Of a stretch of 64,000 bases of DNA, positions 43,800 to 56,714 are shown piece by piece. The translations under genes were made by a program, and so were the position numbers. The DNA is from Cavia porcellus (taxonomy: Eukaryota > Chordata > Mammalia > Rodentia > Caviidae), in the NCBI RefSeq assembly GCF_034190915.1, contig NW_026947507.1:14828501-14892500 (forward strand). The letters are read 5' to 3'. The stretch's first letter is position 1. Each line of letters opens with the position of its first letter. The notes under the pieces are model-generated. The model was given only the letters and a program-made list of their open reading frames with translations, ran no database searches and was not told the DNA's origin.

Positions 43800-46700
43800 A
43801 ACAAAGAACCCCAAATGTATTGGAGTTGATGAGAATCTCTGGAATGAAGTTGCCTCATCATCTATTGGGTTAATAAATAAAAGAGAATTTCTCAGCCCTG
43901 GAAAATACAGGACTTTGCCCTTATATGTCATGCATATTTGCATATGCACAAAATAATATTTACCCTTTATGTTTACTGGAACCAAGAAACATTTATGTCA
44001 ATGTAATTTTCTTAGCAAGAATTAGTGACCCGAAGTTGGAAAAATACCAGCGATAGAATTTATTCTCCTTTTTCTTTGGTCTAGTATTATTTATTTCTTC
44101 TTGGAAACATTCAAATACTGTTCTAGGGAAATTGTGCAAAATAAGTACTTTTAAATGAATCTTAAATTTCAAAAATATATATTTTATTATTCTAATACAT
44201 ATATTTATGGTAAGATATAGGGACTGTACAAACTAAATAAGATTACCCAAAGGTCCCTCTCTAGATTCTCTGCTTAGCTTCCAGGCATTTTTGTGTAACT
44301 TTGGCCGTAGTTGATTGATAGACTCAGTAGCTGACTGAAAGGATGCTACTGGCAGAGCCAGTGTCTGTGAAATAGTCTGGCATGATAGTTGCTCCTATTA
44401 TGGCCATACTGTGTTCATACTCTGCATGAACACTAGTTAAATTGCTCAAATCCTCTCTTTGGGATTTATTTTTCAGTGCTAAGGGTTGAAACTACATGCA
44501 CTACCACTGATTGATACCCACTCCTTAGGAAGCGTCTTATCTGAAACTAAAGTAGGAGAGTATCAGTTACAATGGAGGAAGAAGAAAGAAAAGGAAAGAA
44601 CAGGTGACCTAGTCAGGTGGCACTAAGTACCTATGGTATCTCTTAATGCTCATCTACTCTCCTAAAACTTGACTGAATGACTGCTGGCACGTGGTGATTG
44701 ACATTCATTTCTTCCATTTCTACTTCTTTGTCTTTTCACTGTCAAGTGTCTTTATAAAACATCATTATCATATAAGTAACCTTACTTTCCAAAAGCACTC
44801 GTGGTTGTATTCATTAGTTCTCTGAATCCGAGTTGGTTTTCTCCATACCTTTGTTTACTTAATATTTATTATATGAAAACTGAGTTTATATGAAATGCCT
44901 CTTTAAAAATATGCTGTATTTATAACAAATACATTAGGACTCATTTTTTATTGCCAAAATGTTTTGAAAACCATCTGTCAATCACATTTTCCTTTTGTTG
45001 GAACAGAAAGGTCAGCAAGTTGGCAAAAAAATAAAGTGACAGCACACTGGATAGGGTTTTGGTAGGTGGGATTAAAAAGTCACTTCACATGTACACAGCT
45101 GCGAGTAATGAATGCAACATGTTTGAGGCCTATTCTTGGATCAGTTCCCCAACATTTTAAACTCAACTTTCTTGGCAAGACTTTTGGGGCCATACTGTGT
45201 GTGTGTCTGAATTCCTAGAGCCAAAACCTCTTAATATGAAAATTCAGCACTATTACATTTTATGTAGATGTCATGACTCAAAATCTAGTCTGTTTTATGT
45301 ACCACATGACACAAAGCTGACCTCTGTATCACTATAGGCTTATTTTTAGCACAAAATGATATTTATCTATGTCATTTTCTATAGCCATAGATAAAGATGG
45401 GTGCATATATTATCCTGTAGACTTACAGTTTTCAAGGAAGGTACATTGAAGGCAACCATTTTTAAGTGAATTAACAGAAAATACATATAACTCAAATCAC
45501 AGGCCGACGTTTACCTTAATGAATAATAATCCTGTTATAGAAAAGACAGCCAAGAATTTCTGTCCTATGGAATCCAGCTTCCTCTTTCTAGCAAAGGCTA
45601 AGTTCCTCTCAAAATATGATTATCTTTCCTTAGAACAAAGAAAAGTTGTCTCTTTGTGTAAGATTTTCTCTCTGTATTATGAAATTAAAGTTGTATTTTA
45701 AAAGACACATTCTTAGTAAGACAGCAGTTGTGGTCTCAACCGTTAATATCTTTGCAGCCCAAATGTAAAAACAAAAGCAACAAAACAGATTTTATTAATG
45801 GGCCTCGGTAACAAGTTGACTATGTTACCAACTGGAAAAAAAATGATTTGAGTTAAATTTATGAATCCAAAAAGTCTTTTGAGTAGATCTCTAGAAGTCA
45901 TTCAGCACATAAAGAATTTTTATATCAAATCCAAACATTAACACAAAAAGATCTGTAAAGTAAGCTAGAAATCATGAACAGATGCCCCAGCATGGAAGAA
46001 AATTAGAAATACAAATATGTAAAACTGAAAAGCAAATATTTTGGAAATACACTTGGAAATCAAATATTTTTTCAGCAGATAATGAATGTGAATATGTTAT
46101 GTTTTCTTCCTGAAAATCCTGGAATTATTCTATAAATTCAACAATAAATCATATTATGGTAAATTTCACTTCCAAAATTATTAGCTCTGGGTTCAAAATT
46201 GTGTAAAATTTTAAAATATTTGTTAGGCAATGGAATTAAAACAGGTTTTTATTCAGTAGTAGTTAAGGTACATAAGGGTTTCAGATATTAAGGCATTGAA
46301 AAATGAGTTAAATATTCTGAAATGCAATTAGTTGACCACAAAATATTAATATTAATGACTAAATTCCAATTTTGTTTTAGCTTCTTTTTTAAAAGCAGTA
46401 AGAATGTAATGATAGTCCTTAAGTCATTATCTTTGAAAAATGTCTTAAATTTTTTCCTTTATTTTATGAAATGTTAAGCATAGCAAATTTATTTGTTAGT
46501 TCTATAAAGTCAAAGATTCATAACTACATAGGTACCACAATTTCAGTGGTTCTCCAATGTGAGTATGGAGAAGGAGTTATCCAGTTAATTTTTTCTCAGC
46601 CCATTTTTTTTTTTTTGGTCACTGTAAAATATTTCAAATATCCAACAACTGAACTTAATGATTCACACACAAATACTGGCACTGCTTAAAGTCAAAAGAC

Positions 46701-47580
46701 ACCTTTATTCCCAAAATGATTATATTTGAAACATTTTGGTAAGAAATGCACAATAAATAAACTACTATAGAAATTCTAATATGTTCAATTTCCACTTTGG
46801 GTGTTTTTAATTCAATTTTTTTCAGTTGTAAATTCAGTTGAATTCATTCAGCAAAAGAAGGCAATATATTTTGATAAACAGAATGGAAGCACTAGGTCTC
46901 AGAGATTAACCAGGAATCACTCTGATCTTGACTAACCATCTTTGTGGGCACTTTCAAACATCTGTGTTTCATCAGTAGTTCCAGAAAAGGCAGCGCATAC
47001 CACAGTGGAAAACTTTCCCCAGCCCCTCTCCCTTTTTACTGGAATGTTTTACCAAGATTTGTTTTATATGTCTGACAGAAAATAAATTACTAAGATATAG
47101 TAGATTATCTGAAGATTTGTGATTCTTACAGAGAAGGTTTATATGAGCTAGACAAGATCAGCATTTAGGATATGTAAGAATACAAATGTTTCCAGTAGTT
47201 GTGTTAGGCAACCAGAACAATTTGGGTTGTTTTTCTTATTTCTTTTCTTTTTTTTTTTTTTTTAAGAAATAAAAGCACAAACATACTGCTCTTGAGACTA
47301 TAATTGAGACCTATATAATCTCCCAAATAATATATAATCTTATTTCTATTCCAAAGCCATTATTTAAGCAGTATAGCAGCTAACATGGAGTGAAAAACAA
47401 AATTAATGAGTCACATGGTTGCCCACCTCACGTTGGACTATTTTCCTCTTTGATTAAAGTCATATAATATAAAAAATACACATTCCCATGAGATCTGAAA
47501 ATTAGGATGAATGTGCAAGTCCTACACTTTGAGAAGACATCTCATAAATCCCTATTTATATTATGCCTTATTACTACGGA
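43800..47580. other. Unique AT-rich non-coding DNA
   Basis: No exon was recognised. It contains the second copy of a short duplication (44164-44218), a possible decayed inverted ID half (44468-44530), and poly(T) runs at 46600-46616 and 47247-47264. Confidence 0.5.
44164..44218 (+). repeat. Short duplicated segment, copy B
   Basis: Matches 43164-43219 with about four substitutions over 54 bases (shared CAAAAATATATA, CTAATACATA and TTTATGGTAAGAT). Confidence 0.85.
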
Positions 47581-47583
47581 GGA

Positions 47584-47591
47584 GGAGAGTC

Positions 47592-47624
<33 letters not shown>

Positions 47625-47716
47625 CGGTACCAGGGATCGAACTCACAACTGCCTGCTTGCAAGGCAGGTGCATATGCCGCTGAGCTAAATCCCCAGCCCC
47701 TGGAGAGTCAGTTTTT
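47584..47716 (-). mobile_element. Young ID SINE with 15-bp target-site duplication
   Basis: Inverted body at about 47599-47701: poly(T), ATCGGTACCAGGGATCGAAC, CTGCTTGCAAGGCAGGTGC, GCTGAGCTAAATCCCCAGCC. Perfect GGAGAGTCAGTTTTT copies flank it at 47584-47598 and 47702-47716. Confidence 0.95.
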
Positions 47717-48040
47717 ATGTAGTATTTGTATGTCCATTGGAGGTTTTCTAGTAAGATTAAATATGATTTTAAGATATCTCAATGTCAGCAAAAATTTAAT
47801 TTGCTTACAAAATGACAGTTTTCTCTCTCATTTATGTTCATTTCCCTTTTAATTTCTTTTAACTTTAACTTTTTAAAAAAACAATCTGTATCTATGGAGG
47901 TGCCCTGTGCCTAAAGAACACACTTGCTCTTCTAAGAAATTAACTAAAAAAGGAGTAAAATTCGCTTATTGGAGGCACACTATTTGGTTTTCTTTGTCCA
48001 CAATTTGTATCTTGTTTTTTTTTTGTTTGTTTGTTTTGTT

Positions 48041-48120
48041 TTTTTTAAGTGATGGAACCCAGGGCCTCACATATGCTAGGCAAGTGCTCCTACACTGAAA
48101 TAGAACGCCAGTTCTCTTAA

Positions 48121-48152
<32 letters not shown>

Positions 48153-48262
48153 TTTGAGACAAGGTATCATTAAATTGTTCAGGCTACCCTCAGACTTGTG
48201 ATCCTTCTGTTTCAGTTTCTTGAGTCAATAGAACCACAGGCATATGCCCCCGCACTCAGCTG
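48041..48262 (-). mobile_element. B1-dID dimeric SINE
   Basis: Inverted dID half (GTGATGGAACCCAGGGCCTC, TATGCTAGGCAAGTGCTCC), a T-rich linker at 48119-48154, then inverted B1 half (GAGACAAGGTATCATTAAAT, GACTTGTGATCCTTCTG, GCATATGCCCCCGCACTCAG). No internal duplication in the B1 half. Confidence 0.8.
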
Positions 48263-49625
48263 CATGCTATATTTTTTTAAAAGTAATAACATGGCAAGAG
48301 TATCTCAAAGTCCTCTTATCAACCACGTGCTTTGAACATTCATACTTTAAATTTTTTAGTTATATGCATTTAAAAAAATTAGGCCCAAACTAGAGATGAT
48401 AACAAACATAATTTGCTTTGATATTCATTTACAAAGAGTTAACTGTTAGAAAAAAGCATGATCTTAAGTGAAAGCCTCAAGTCTGAGAAAGATAAAGACA
48501 CAAGTTACTACAAAAGATTAAGATATTTTAACACTTAAATTTATACCAAACATTCCATTTATATATTCTTTAATATTTTCACTTTTTCAAAAGAACTAGT
48601 TGAATTGCTACTTTTAATTCCTTTGTTCTGTAATTTTAGTTTTTTTAAATTTAACTTTTAAATGTAACTATATATGATCACATGTATATAAGAAAAATGG
48701 GTGGAGTCAACTATATGAAAGAGAACTGAATGACTGTTCATAGCTTATTTACCTGTGAGGTTTCTTTATTACACTCAATCACAAGTAAAAACCGCTTTTT
48801 CAAAAATGCATTGTATTAGTAGGTCTCTGGTAATTCTCTCTTAATTTTTTCTTGGTTAGATCATAGAGAGTAACAGAACTATTAAACTTCTTTTTTATTA
48901 ATTATAATTTGATAAAATAATAGCTAAAATTAATGTAAGATGTACATTTAGCATTCATTGAACTTCAGTAAAAGTTAAGAAACATTTAATATATTCCCTT
49001 CCTGCCTCATAAGAAGCCCATTAGAATACATTAAAACTATTTTAAATCTTAAAATATGGCTTAGTATCAGCTGCCAAAAAGATTCTCTAAAATTAAATGT
49101 ATTATTGTTATGGTTGATAATGAACAGGTGTTTCTTGTTTTAAAAATAAATTGGCCATCTTGGAGTTTGGGGTTATTAACATATGAAACTTGCATACATT
49201 TTAGAAAATGAGTGTTATCATCGTGGTATTGTTCTCTTATATATTGCTGGTTTCTAATTTTCTGTATCTTATTTCACTGGGCTTTATTGAGTCATTTTTA
49301 AAATGTGGGGAACGATCGCTATTTTTCAGAACATTATGTCCTTATGCATAGGACATTACTAAGCAGACTGAAAGAAAAATGAAGCCATATTGATCACAGC
49401 TGTGAAAACTTTGATACTGTGAGTTTCATATATTCAGAGATGTTTGGGGTTCAACTTTAACTTGTACAAATATAAGGTAATCTAGAAAAAGTTTCAAAGA
49501 TGTAAGAATGACATATTTTCTTTTTGCTTTTTGGCCCCATCTCTCTTTCTAAAGTCCCTTTGAGAAATTACTCTGTATAACCTGAGCAAAACTCTGAAAA
49601 TAAAATGGTAGTAAAGATAAAATTT
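48263..49625. other. Unique AT-rich non-coding DNA
   Basis: No recognisable gene or repeat. Confidence 0.5.
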
Positions 49626-49630
49626 TAAAA

Positions 49631-49631
<1 letters not shown>

Positions 49632-49673
<42 letters not shown>
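49632..49673. repeat. (CA)n microsatellite
   Basis: About 20 uninterrupted CA units followed by a C run. Likely polymorphic. Confidence 0.97.
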
Positions 49674-49676
<3 letters not shown>

Positions 49677-50014
49677 CCCATAGTGAACAGGAAGGGCCAT
49701 AACAGCAGATATATCCACAGAAGTTAAAACTGTAGAAAACAAATGACCAAATGGTAACAGTTTAGGTAAAGTAAGAAGTCAAAGCCCATGGCTAGTAGGA
49801 AAGAACATCAACCAAGGACACAATGATTCCTCCTCCAGGATTTCATAAAGACTTGGGAAACAAAACTGTCTGGTACTCTCAAAATCTTTCACGTAGAAGA
49901 TGGATTCTAAAGTTTTTATCTTAATCATACACTTAAGACCACCAAGCTATCATTATTTTTGTAATTAGAATAAAGAGGATTTCAGAAAGTGAGTCACATT
50001 ATTGAGGCAATGTC

Positions 50015-50110
50015 ATTTAAAAGTTAGGAACAAGGATTCTGGGTGGAGATTGTCATTTCCTAGCTTTGTGACTTGCACAGTTTAAACTTCTTATGTCTCA
50101 TTTTGGCTAC
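50015..50110 (+). mobile_element. MIR SINE fragment
   Basis: GAACAAGGATTCTGGGTGGA, TTTCCTAGCTTTGTGACTTG, CACAGTTTAAACTTCTTATG, TCTCATTTTGGCTACTG matches the MIR core order. Confidence 0.65.
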
Positions 50111-50119
50111 TGTTAAAGA

Positions 50120-50352
50120 GTTGTTTTATTTTGGTACTAGGATTGAACCAGTGGTAGTCTAATGCATGCTAGGCAAGCACCCTACTGCTGTGGTATATTC
50201 CAAGCCCATTTGTTTATTTATTGAAACAGGGTCTTGTTATGTATTCTAGGCTAATTCATTGTCTAGCCCAAGCTGGCTTCAAACTTAAAATCCTTTTGGT
50301 TTGGCCTTCCTAGGTACTGAAATTATAAGGATCTACCACTGTGCCTGGCTTA
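50120..50352 (-). mobile_element. B1-dID dimeric SINE
   Basis: Inverted dID half (TTGGTACTAGGATTGAACCA, CATGCTAGGCAAGCACCCTA), linker, then inverted B1 half with internal repeats (GAAACAGGGTCTTGTTATGT, TAGCCCAAGCTGGCTTCAAA, CTACCACTGTGCCTGGC). Confidence 0.8.
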
Positions 50353-50354
50353 AT

Positions 50355-52600
50355 GAAAAAAAAGTTATGAGAATTGTATGATACATAGTAAAATTAAAAA
50401 AAAAATTGTCTACATATTTAGTGCATTTCTTCCCAAAGATTGATCCCAATATACAATGAAGTTGAATGACAAGTTGATTCTAATTTCAAGTTCTTCCTCC
50501 AGAAGGGACAATTTCCAGGTCCCTTCTAAATCCAGAGAGAATTCTTAAATTGGTTTCTTGGGATCTTTCCTGCTCAGTGATGCCCTAATTTACACTTCAT
50601 AATTTGCAGCCTGCATGTGAGGCATTCTTGAACAGTCTGAACTGAAAAGAAATTCCTATCATAATTAATTTTTAAGGCAGCAGGGACTTTGTTATGAGCT
50701 TACTCCACGCAACAGCCGAAGCAGCAACGTCAGTGTGACAACAGGTCAAAACAACACTGTTATGTCTTCCATGTCACCACTGAATTAAAGTGCTTGGCTT
50801 AAAAAGACAGTAATATATCTCATGATGCCATTTTCAAAGGACTACTGTCCATTGCTTATTTGGCTTTAGTAGCTTCTAATACTGCAGTTTACACTTATTT
50901 AAAAGGCATATAAAAATCATATAGCTATCCATCGATAAGTAAGCACCTTTATTGGATTATTAAAATCTGCATGGCTTCAGAGATGTTCCATTACAAAGAA
51001 AAACATTTGCATTACAAATAGTTTTTATACAGACACAAAGGAAGACTGAACTTGAAGATGAGAGGTATTTTACCAGAAGCATTTAAGAAGTTTTCTTAAA
51101 ACAGTTTCTTTCCAACCCCAGTGGGATTCATTTCCCAGGGCAATTGTCTAAAAGGAAAAGCAGAGTTGCAAAGCTGGCTATTAGATGTGACCTTCAACCA
51201 ATGGTAATCTAGAATGATGAGCACCAGCAGGATCCTGGGAATTCTGCAGGACCATTAGGGTCCCACAGGTCATGGTTGGGAGGACTTTGGCTATTTGATA
51301 GAGAGTGAGTTAAGTTGCAAATCAAGAATTAAATATTCTCTGCTGATTAGAATTTTGATTTGTTTTCTTTTTTTATTGCATGGCTCATTTCATTTTCTTT
51401 TCTTTTAAAAGACTCCTAATAAGCAAAAAGTAGATCTGATCCATATAAATATGAGAGAAAAATTTGTGTTTTTTTGATTATCTTTGTCCCAGTTTGCTTT
51501 CTTTCTTGCCTTCAATGGACAAAACAGGAGGGCAGCTTTGGCTGGAGGCTAAATATTCATTAATAGAAGTCTTCTCTTCTGGATTCTTTTGGAATACTTG
51601 AAGTGTATATAGCAACAAATGGGAATTAAGATAATATGACCTTATTTATCTTTCAAAGTCAGACATAAAGCATGAAATAAGAGAACGAATCTTGATCTAA
51701 TGGAAGAATATACTGTGTCAGTGTTTGAATTTATTCCTATCTTGGCCATTAGTTTAGATAAGTGACATTGGATAGTCATTCACCTTTCTTTGGAGATAAT
51801 ATCTTCTTTAATTTTTTCAGTGTGGCTACCAGGGAAATAACATGAAATAACAAAGGATGTGATAATAAAGGTGAGGACAAAGTTGGAGTGACGAGGAGGA
51901 AGGTAAGACCCGATAGTTCAGGGAAATTCAGATTTTAACTAGCCTAAGAAAAATTTTACTTAAAAAAATGTCACTTCTCTGGTGATACTGCATGTATTTC
52001 AGAAATTATTTTCAGAAGGCTGTTCTGCAAGCTGTCCATCTCCTCATCTCTGGAATAAGTGGATTTACTTTTATGGCACACAACTGTTTCTCTTGGCATT
52101 TATTATCAACTCTTGTCTCTAGGACAATGTATATGCTAAACAAATGGCATCCAAATAAAAATTCATGATCATGAGAAAAGCCTTCACCTTTCTACATTGA
52201 GGTATATCTTCTAAGTGGATCAAATTAAAAAATAACACAATCTCAAACAGTTGATTTATTGATTGGCTATAATTGCTTTAACTCAGTATTTCTTTATGCC
52301 AGTCATTATTCTGACATACCTAAACTTGGTATATATTCATAGGTATATCCATAGGATTCTACCCTCACAGAAGTCAAAGTTAAACTTGAGCTTTCCTTTA
52401 ATTGCTCTGAGCCTAATCACTTTCAACTGATTTATCTGAATAAGTATTACAGTGGAATAATTATAGATATTGTAGATATGGTCCACCTTTTAATTTAATG
52501 TAGGATCTGAAAACTTTATACCAAACTCATTTCCCTGAAGAGTCCCAGAGGCTATGCCTCTCAAATTAGTGGACATATGCAGCAAAAATAAATCTTTAGT
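50355..52600. other. Unique non-coding DNA with possible MIR and conserved segments
   Basis: 50570-50870 is repeat-free with moderate GC and could be a conserved element. 51710-51860 weakly resembles a MIR core (TAGTTTAGATAAGTGACATT). No exon was recognised. Confidence 0.45.
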
Positions 52601-52605
52601 GCATG

Positions 52606-52697
52606 TGTGTATGAGAGAGGAGAGAGAGACAGAGACAGAGAAAAGAGGCAGACACAGAGAGATAGAGAGACAGAGAAACAGACACTGAGACTGGGAG
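52606..52697. repeat. Purine-rich (GA/GACA)n tract
   Basis: GAGAGAGACAGAGACAGAG-type repeats, almost all purine on the plus strand. Confidence 0.9.
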
Positions 52698-52699
52698 AT

Positions 52700-55600
52700 C
52701 AAATGGATGGATGTGTGGGACCAATATATAGCAATCCAAGAGTTAATGTCTGAACCACATCAAAGGCAGCCCAGGTCACTTCAGGGAAAAACAGGTGCAA
52801 TTAAATAAAGCTTTTTAAAATTACTATTAATAATAAAACTTAAAATAATGTCATTTGTAAAAGATCTTTGTAACTCAGAATTCTCAGCACTGAAGACTTG
52901 TTCAGTTTTGTAAACTATTTTAGTTTATACCCACCTTGTGATTTCCACGCACACCCCCGAGGAAAGAACCCAGGCAGGTGCAGGAGAGTAAGAAGTGGGA
53001 CATTGTTTGTGGCTCTGCAGGTCACATCACACTTAGGCCCTGTGTCCAGTTTCCATCCTTACAATCCTGGTTCTCAGTTCCTGTCTCCCCTGTGTGGCCC
53101 TGACACAGGAACTGGGTTGTAGAATCTCTCCCAACAATCATTCAGGTTCTGTAAGTGAGTGTGTTCACAACCCCAGCAAATCCAGAGACTCATTTTCCAA
53201 ATATGACAACAATATTACAAAGTCTGTGGTCAAATAAATGATATACATTAGAGAACCAGTTGTAGGTGGCTGTTTTCTATCTCCCTTGACTTGTTATACT
53301 AACTTTTTTTTAAAAAACAGAGTGAGACGACATCTAGAAGTGCTACTCAGCTTTCCTGTCTCCAGCAATCAGCACTTAGAAGACGTTTGGAGTGAAACGT
53401 TTCCTTACTTTTTGTTCACCAATATTTTCAAAAACATCTGCTCCCAAGGCAAATTTTAAAGTATGTTTTCATTTTCATGCTAGCACCTGCACAAATAAAT
53501 GTTTTGGAAATAACAATATCATGATTCATTTTTATTACAATTTAGGGCCAAGTTATAAAGTTTTTTTCAAAATTAGGAATATTAAAAAACCATATACATG
53601 TAATCTTCAGGCATAAATTCAGTGTTTGAAATGTAAATCTTAGTTCTGGAGAGACATACAGATATCAAATGCTCAGATGAAGTATGAAAAATGTCCTTAA
53701 TCATCTATATTTCCAAAGAGCTGTGTTAAAAACATAAAGAAAACATCAAAATGATCTACTTTCTTGCTCTTCCTTTGGCTTTGTCCTACGGGTAGATTTT
53801 TACTCTTCACTTAAATATCATATAAAAATGTAACTGTCAATTTGGAAAAAAAAATCTTCTTTTGTCCCGACACCTATATTAATCATTGTTTCTTGAATCT
53901 TGTTTACAGTCTGACAATTTTTTTCCCTCAAAGTGATTTTTAGTTCGTCACTGGAAAATGACTCTTTTTTATATTATTTTTAGCTCTAGAAGACTATTTA
54001 TGAATGTTTTTCTATTGGTGTTTTACATGCTGACATTAGCAAATTATAAAAACAATGAAAAAATAAACAAAAATCATGGAACTTAAAGATATAACATTCA
54101 CAGCAGCAAAAGGACTAGATATCATTTTATTAAAGTGGTGATAATTCTTTACACTTGATTACTGAGAAGCTCACAAACGCTGAAATGTTCCATGTTGTAG
54201 ATTACTAGGAAACAACATTAAGATATAGTCACTATTATTGTGTTACATGTTGAGGCATTCTATATTGGAAATAGTCTTGCCACTTTAGAATGAAGTACTT
54301 TTATTCATATCAAAGTGACAAAATTTGATCAAAACATAATTCTGATACAGACAGTAATGGAGACTATCTATTTCTGTAAGATGGATAGTTTTTAAAGAAC
54401 AGTATTACATAGTACTTTTTTATTAGTGAAATTTTTTCATCTTGTCAATGGAGAAGAGGATTTATGAGAACACGATTTGCATAGCTGTATGGATACATTT
54501 ATTATTTTACAGCAAGTTCTATCTAGAAAGAAATTGGTGGTAGTTATTTTGGGAAATTAGTTGTAACTTTAAGAATAATCCTGATGTGGTCACATGCATA
54601 GAGTCAATGAACTGATTTAAATCATGAGTTAAGTCATCTCAATTCAACTGAAGACTAAAGTCTCATAAATATCTTGGAAAAAATGCAGTGAATCAAAAGA
54701 AATGTTAAACTGAAATAAAAACAATCACAAGACAGCTTGATCATGAAAAATTGCCTAACTCAAAGAACTTTTAAAGGTTAGAGTTCCATTAGAGGTTTTA
54801 AAAAAGGAAAGCAATATGAGAGAAAAAACACAAGGAAGAGAAAAAGATTAATATACTCACTGCCTCCTTTTTTGTTCTATTAAGCTCACTTTTTTTTCTA
54901 AGAGGTTACCATTTTTTGCAGCTGGTCAGAAATATCACATTTCTTGAAGTCTCAAAAGGTTTTATGAGACTAAGCTCCACCATACTTTAACTCGAATAAC
55001 ATATTAAGCAGCTGTTGAAAATAAAAATGCATTATGGATGTCTGAACAGAGACACCAATGAGAGGAAAGCAATTGCTCTTGGGATGTGAATTAAGACAAC
55101 CCATTTCCTATATTATTCAAATTTTCACAAAAATTTCACAAATATTATATTAACTAACCATAGGGATTCTAAAACATAAGCTCCAGGTGCTTTTTAGTTC
55201 AGACAATTTCTTGGTACTTTTACAAGTACAGTTAAAAGTTTTATTTTTAATTAATTTAACATATGGTTATGTTTGGGAGGTAAGGGGATTGGATTTATTA
55301 TAAGGTGTCTCAGGATGATATACATGCCAAATAACTCCTTTTAAATGACAAGTGGCTTAGTATAACTACACTATATAAAGCTGAAGACAAGACAAAACAA
55401 AAGCTTATCAGGTCATAATTAAAAAGCTACCTAATATGAATTTTCACTAAGAAATATTTTCAAAATTTCAGAAAGCAATACTGTATTTAATCTTGATGTA
55501 TTTTAAGCCTTCCTGTTTCTTGACATATTGGCAATTCAGTATAATCATAGTACATGCACATGATTGTTTACCCACTGTCATATATAAAACATAGGTAAAT

Positions 55601-56380
55601 GATTCCTCTATGCTAATGAACCTTACTTTACATTAGTTTAAAATTTTTATGTGCAAATTTCCATCCCTGTCTGTTTCTTTTATCATGCCAAGTGAATAAA
55701 TGAATACATGAAAGTTGATTTCTAGTAAAAGAAATGTTCAAATCTGGCTGCCAGTCGGGGGCATATATATATATATATATATCATAATAGATGTATATTA
55801 GCTCTTTCCAATTTCAGAGTACTAATTTTGGCCATAGCATTATATATTTTTTAAAGACATTAAAGTCAAACTGAGTTCCTTCCTACTGCCAAAAAATCTA
55901 TAGCACATTTCCGACATTTGAAATGCTACATTCACTTTTGGAATCAAAGACAACACTGCCAGGATGATAAGACAACCAAGCATTCAAATGCGCCATGAGG
56001 CTTGAAAATCACTGTGGTCAGAAAGCACAGTTACAGAAGCAAGGAAAAGCTGACTTTTCACTCCTCTGTTACAATTTCATTTGCAACTCAAAGGCTGCAA
56101 ACATAGGGAAAAAATAGACTTAATGGGCATTCAAATATTTTGAAATGGTATGCTGATTAACTCTGTCACCAAGTAGCTTTCAAGGGAAGAAATTTACAAC
56201 TAACCCACCAGTTTAAATAATGGCAAAGGTTGAAATTTGGTGAAGTGGCACAAATGAGATCAGCTAAAAATTGTTTTAGTTATGGTAATAGAAGATTTAA
56301 AATTAATATAAAATGGATGTCTGTTTGTATATTTTTCTTCCCTCTGTGAATCTGTATGTATATATGTATGATTTCTGAGT
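52700..56380. other. Unique AT-rich non-coding DNA
   Basis: No exon or repeat was recognised. A GC-richer block lies at 52930-53135. An (AT)n run lies at 55762-55780. Confidence 0.5.
55762..55780. repeat. (AT)n microsatellite
   Basis: About 9 AT units. Confidence 0.9.
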
Positions 56381-56384
56381 AAAT

Positions 56385-56545
56385 GTTCATATAGTACCTA
56401 AATAGCAAAGCTTTTAAATGGTCCCACTATAAACTCTGAAATATTTTATGAGGCTTGTTTTCTTCAGGTTAGCTCAGCAGAATAACATGTTTTGGGATCT
56501 CAGGGTGAGCTGAGCTGTAGAGTACTTGCCTAGCATGTACAAAGC
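56385..56545 (+). repeat. Local duplication, copy A (unique part plus dID start)
   Basis: AATGGTCCCACTATAAA, ATATTTTATGAGGCTTG and GAATAACATGTTTT, followed directly by an ID-like half. The same order recurs at 57960-58095. Confidence 0.65.
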
Positions 56546-56585
56546 TCTGGTTTTGATCCCCAACACTGATCTCCCAAATAATAAT
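56496..56585 (+). mobile_element. ID-like (dID) half
   Basis: GGGTGAGCTGAGCTGTAGAG, TACTTGCCTAGCATGTACAA, GCTCTGGTTTTGATCCCCAA and CACTG. It resembles the older ID type with TGGTAGAG-like A box, unlike the young copies with GGCATAAG. Confidence 0.8.
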
Positions 56586-56617
56586 AACAATGACATACAT
56601 GTTTAAAATGAACTGCA

Positions 56618-56714
56618 TTTTTTTTTTTTTTTTTTTTTTTTGGTACCGGGGATCAAACTCAACCTCGCACTTGCCTGGCAGGTGCTTATGCCACTGAGCT
56701 AAATCCCCAGCCCA
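56618..56714 (-). mobile_element. Young ID SINE, inverted
   Basis: Poly(T), GGTACCGGGGATCAAACTC, CACTTGCCTGGCAGGTGCTT, CCACTGAGCTAAATCCCCAG. Imperfect flanking repeats TGAACTGCATTT and TAAACTACATTT. Confidence 0.9.

Noticed and set aside
47511..47852. 113-codon plus-strand frame with a poly-Phe stretch
   Set aside because: It is a translation through the poly(T) and body of an inverted ID SINE.
49632..49673. CRISPR-like or other structured repeat
   Set aside because: It is a plain (CA)n microsatellite.
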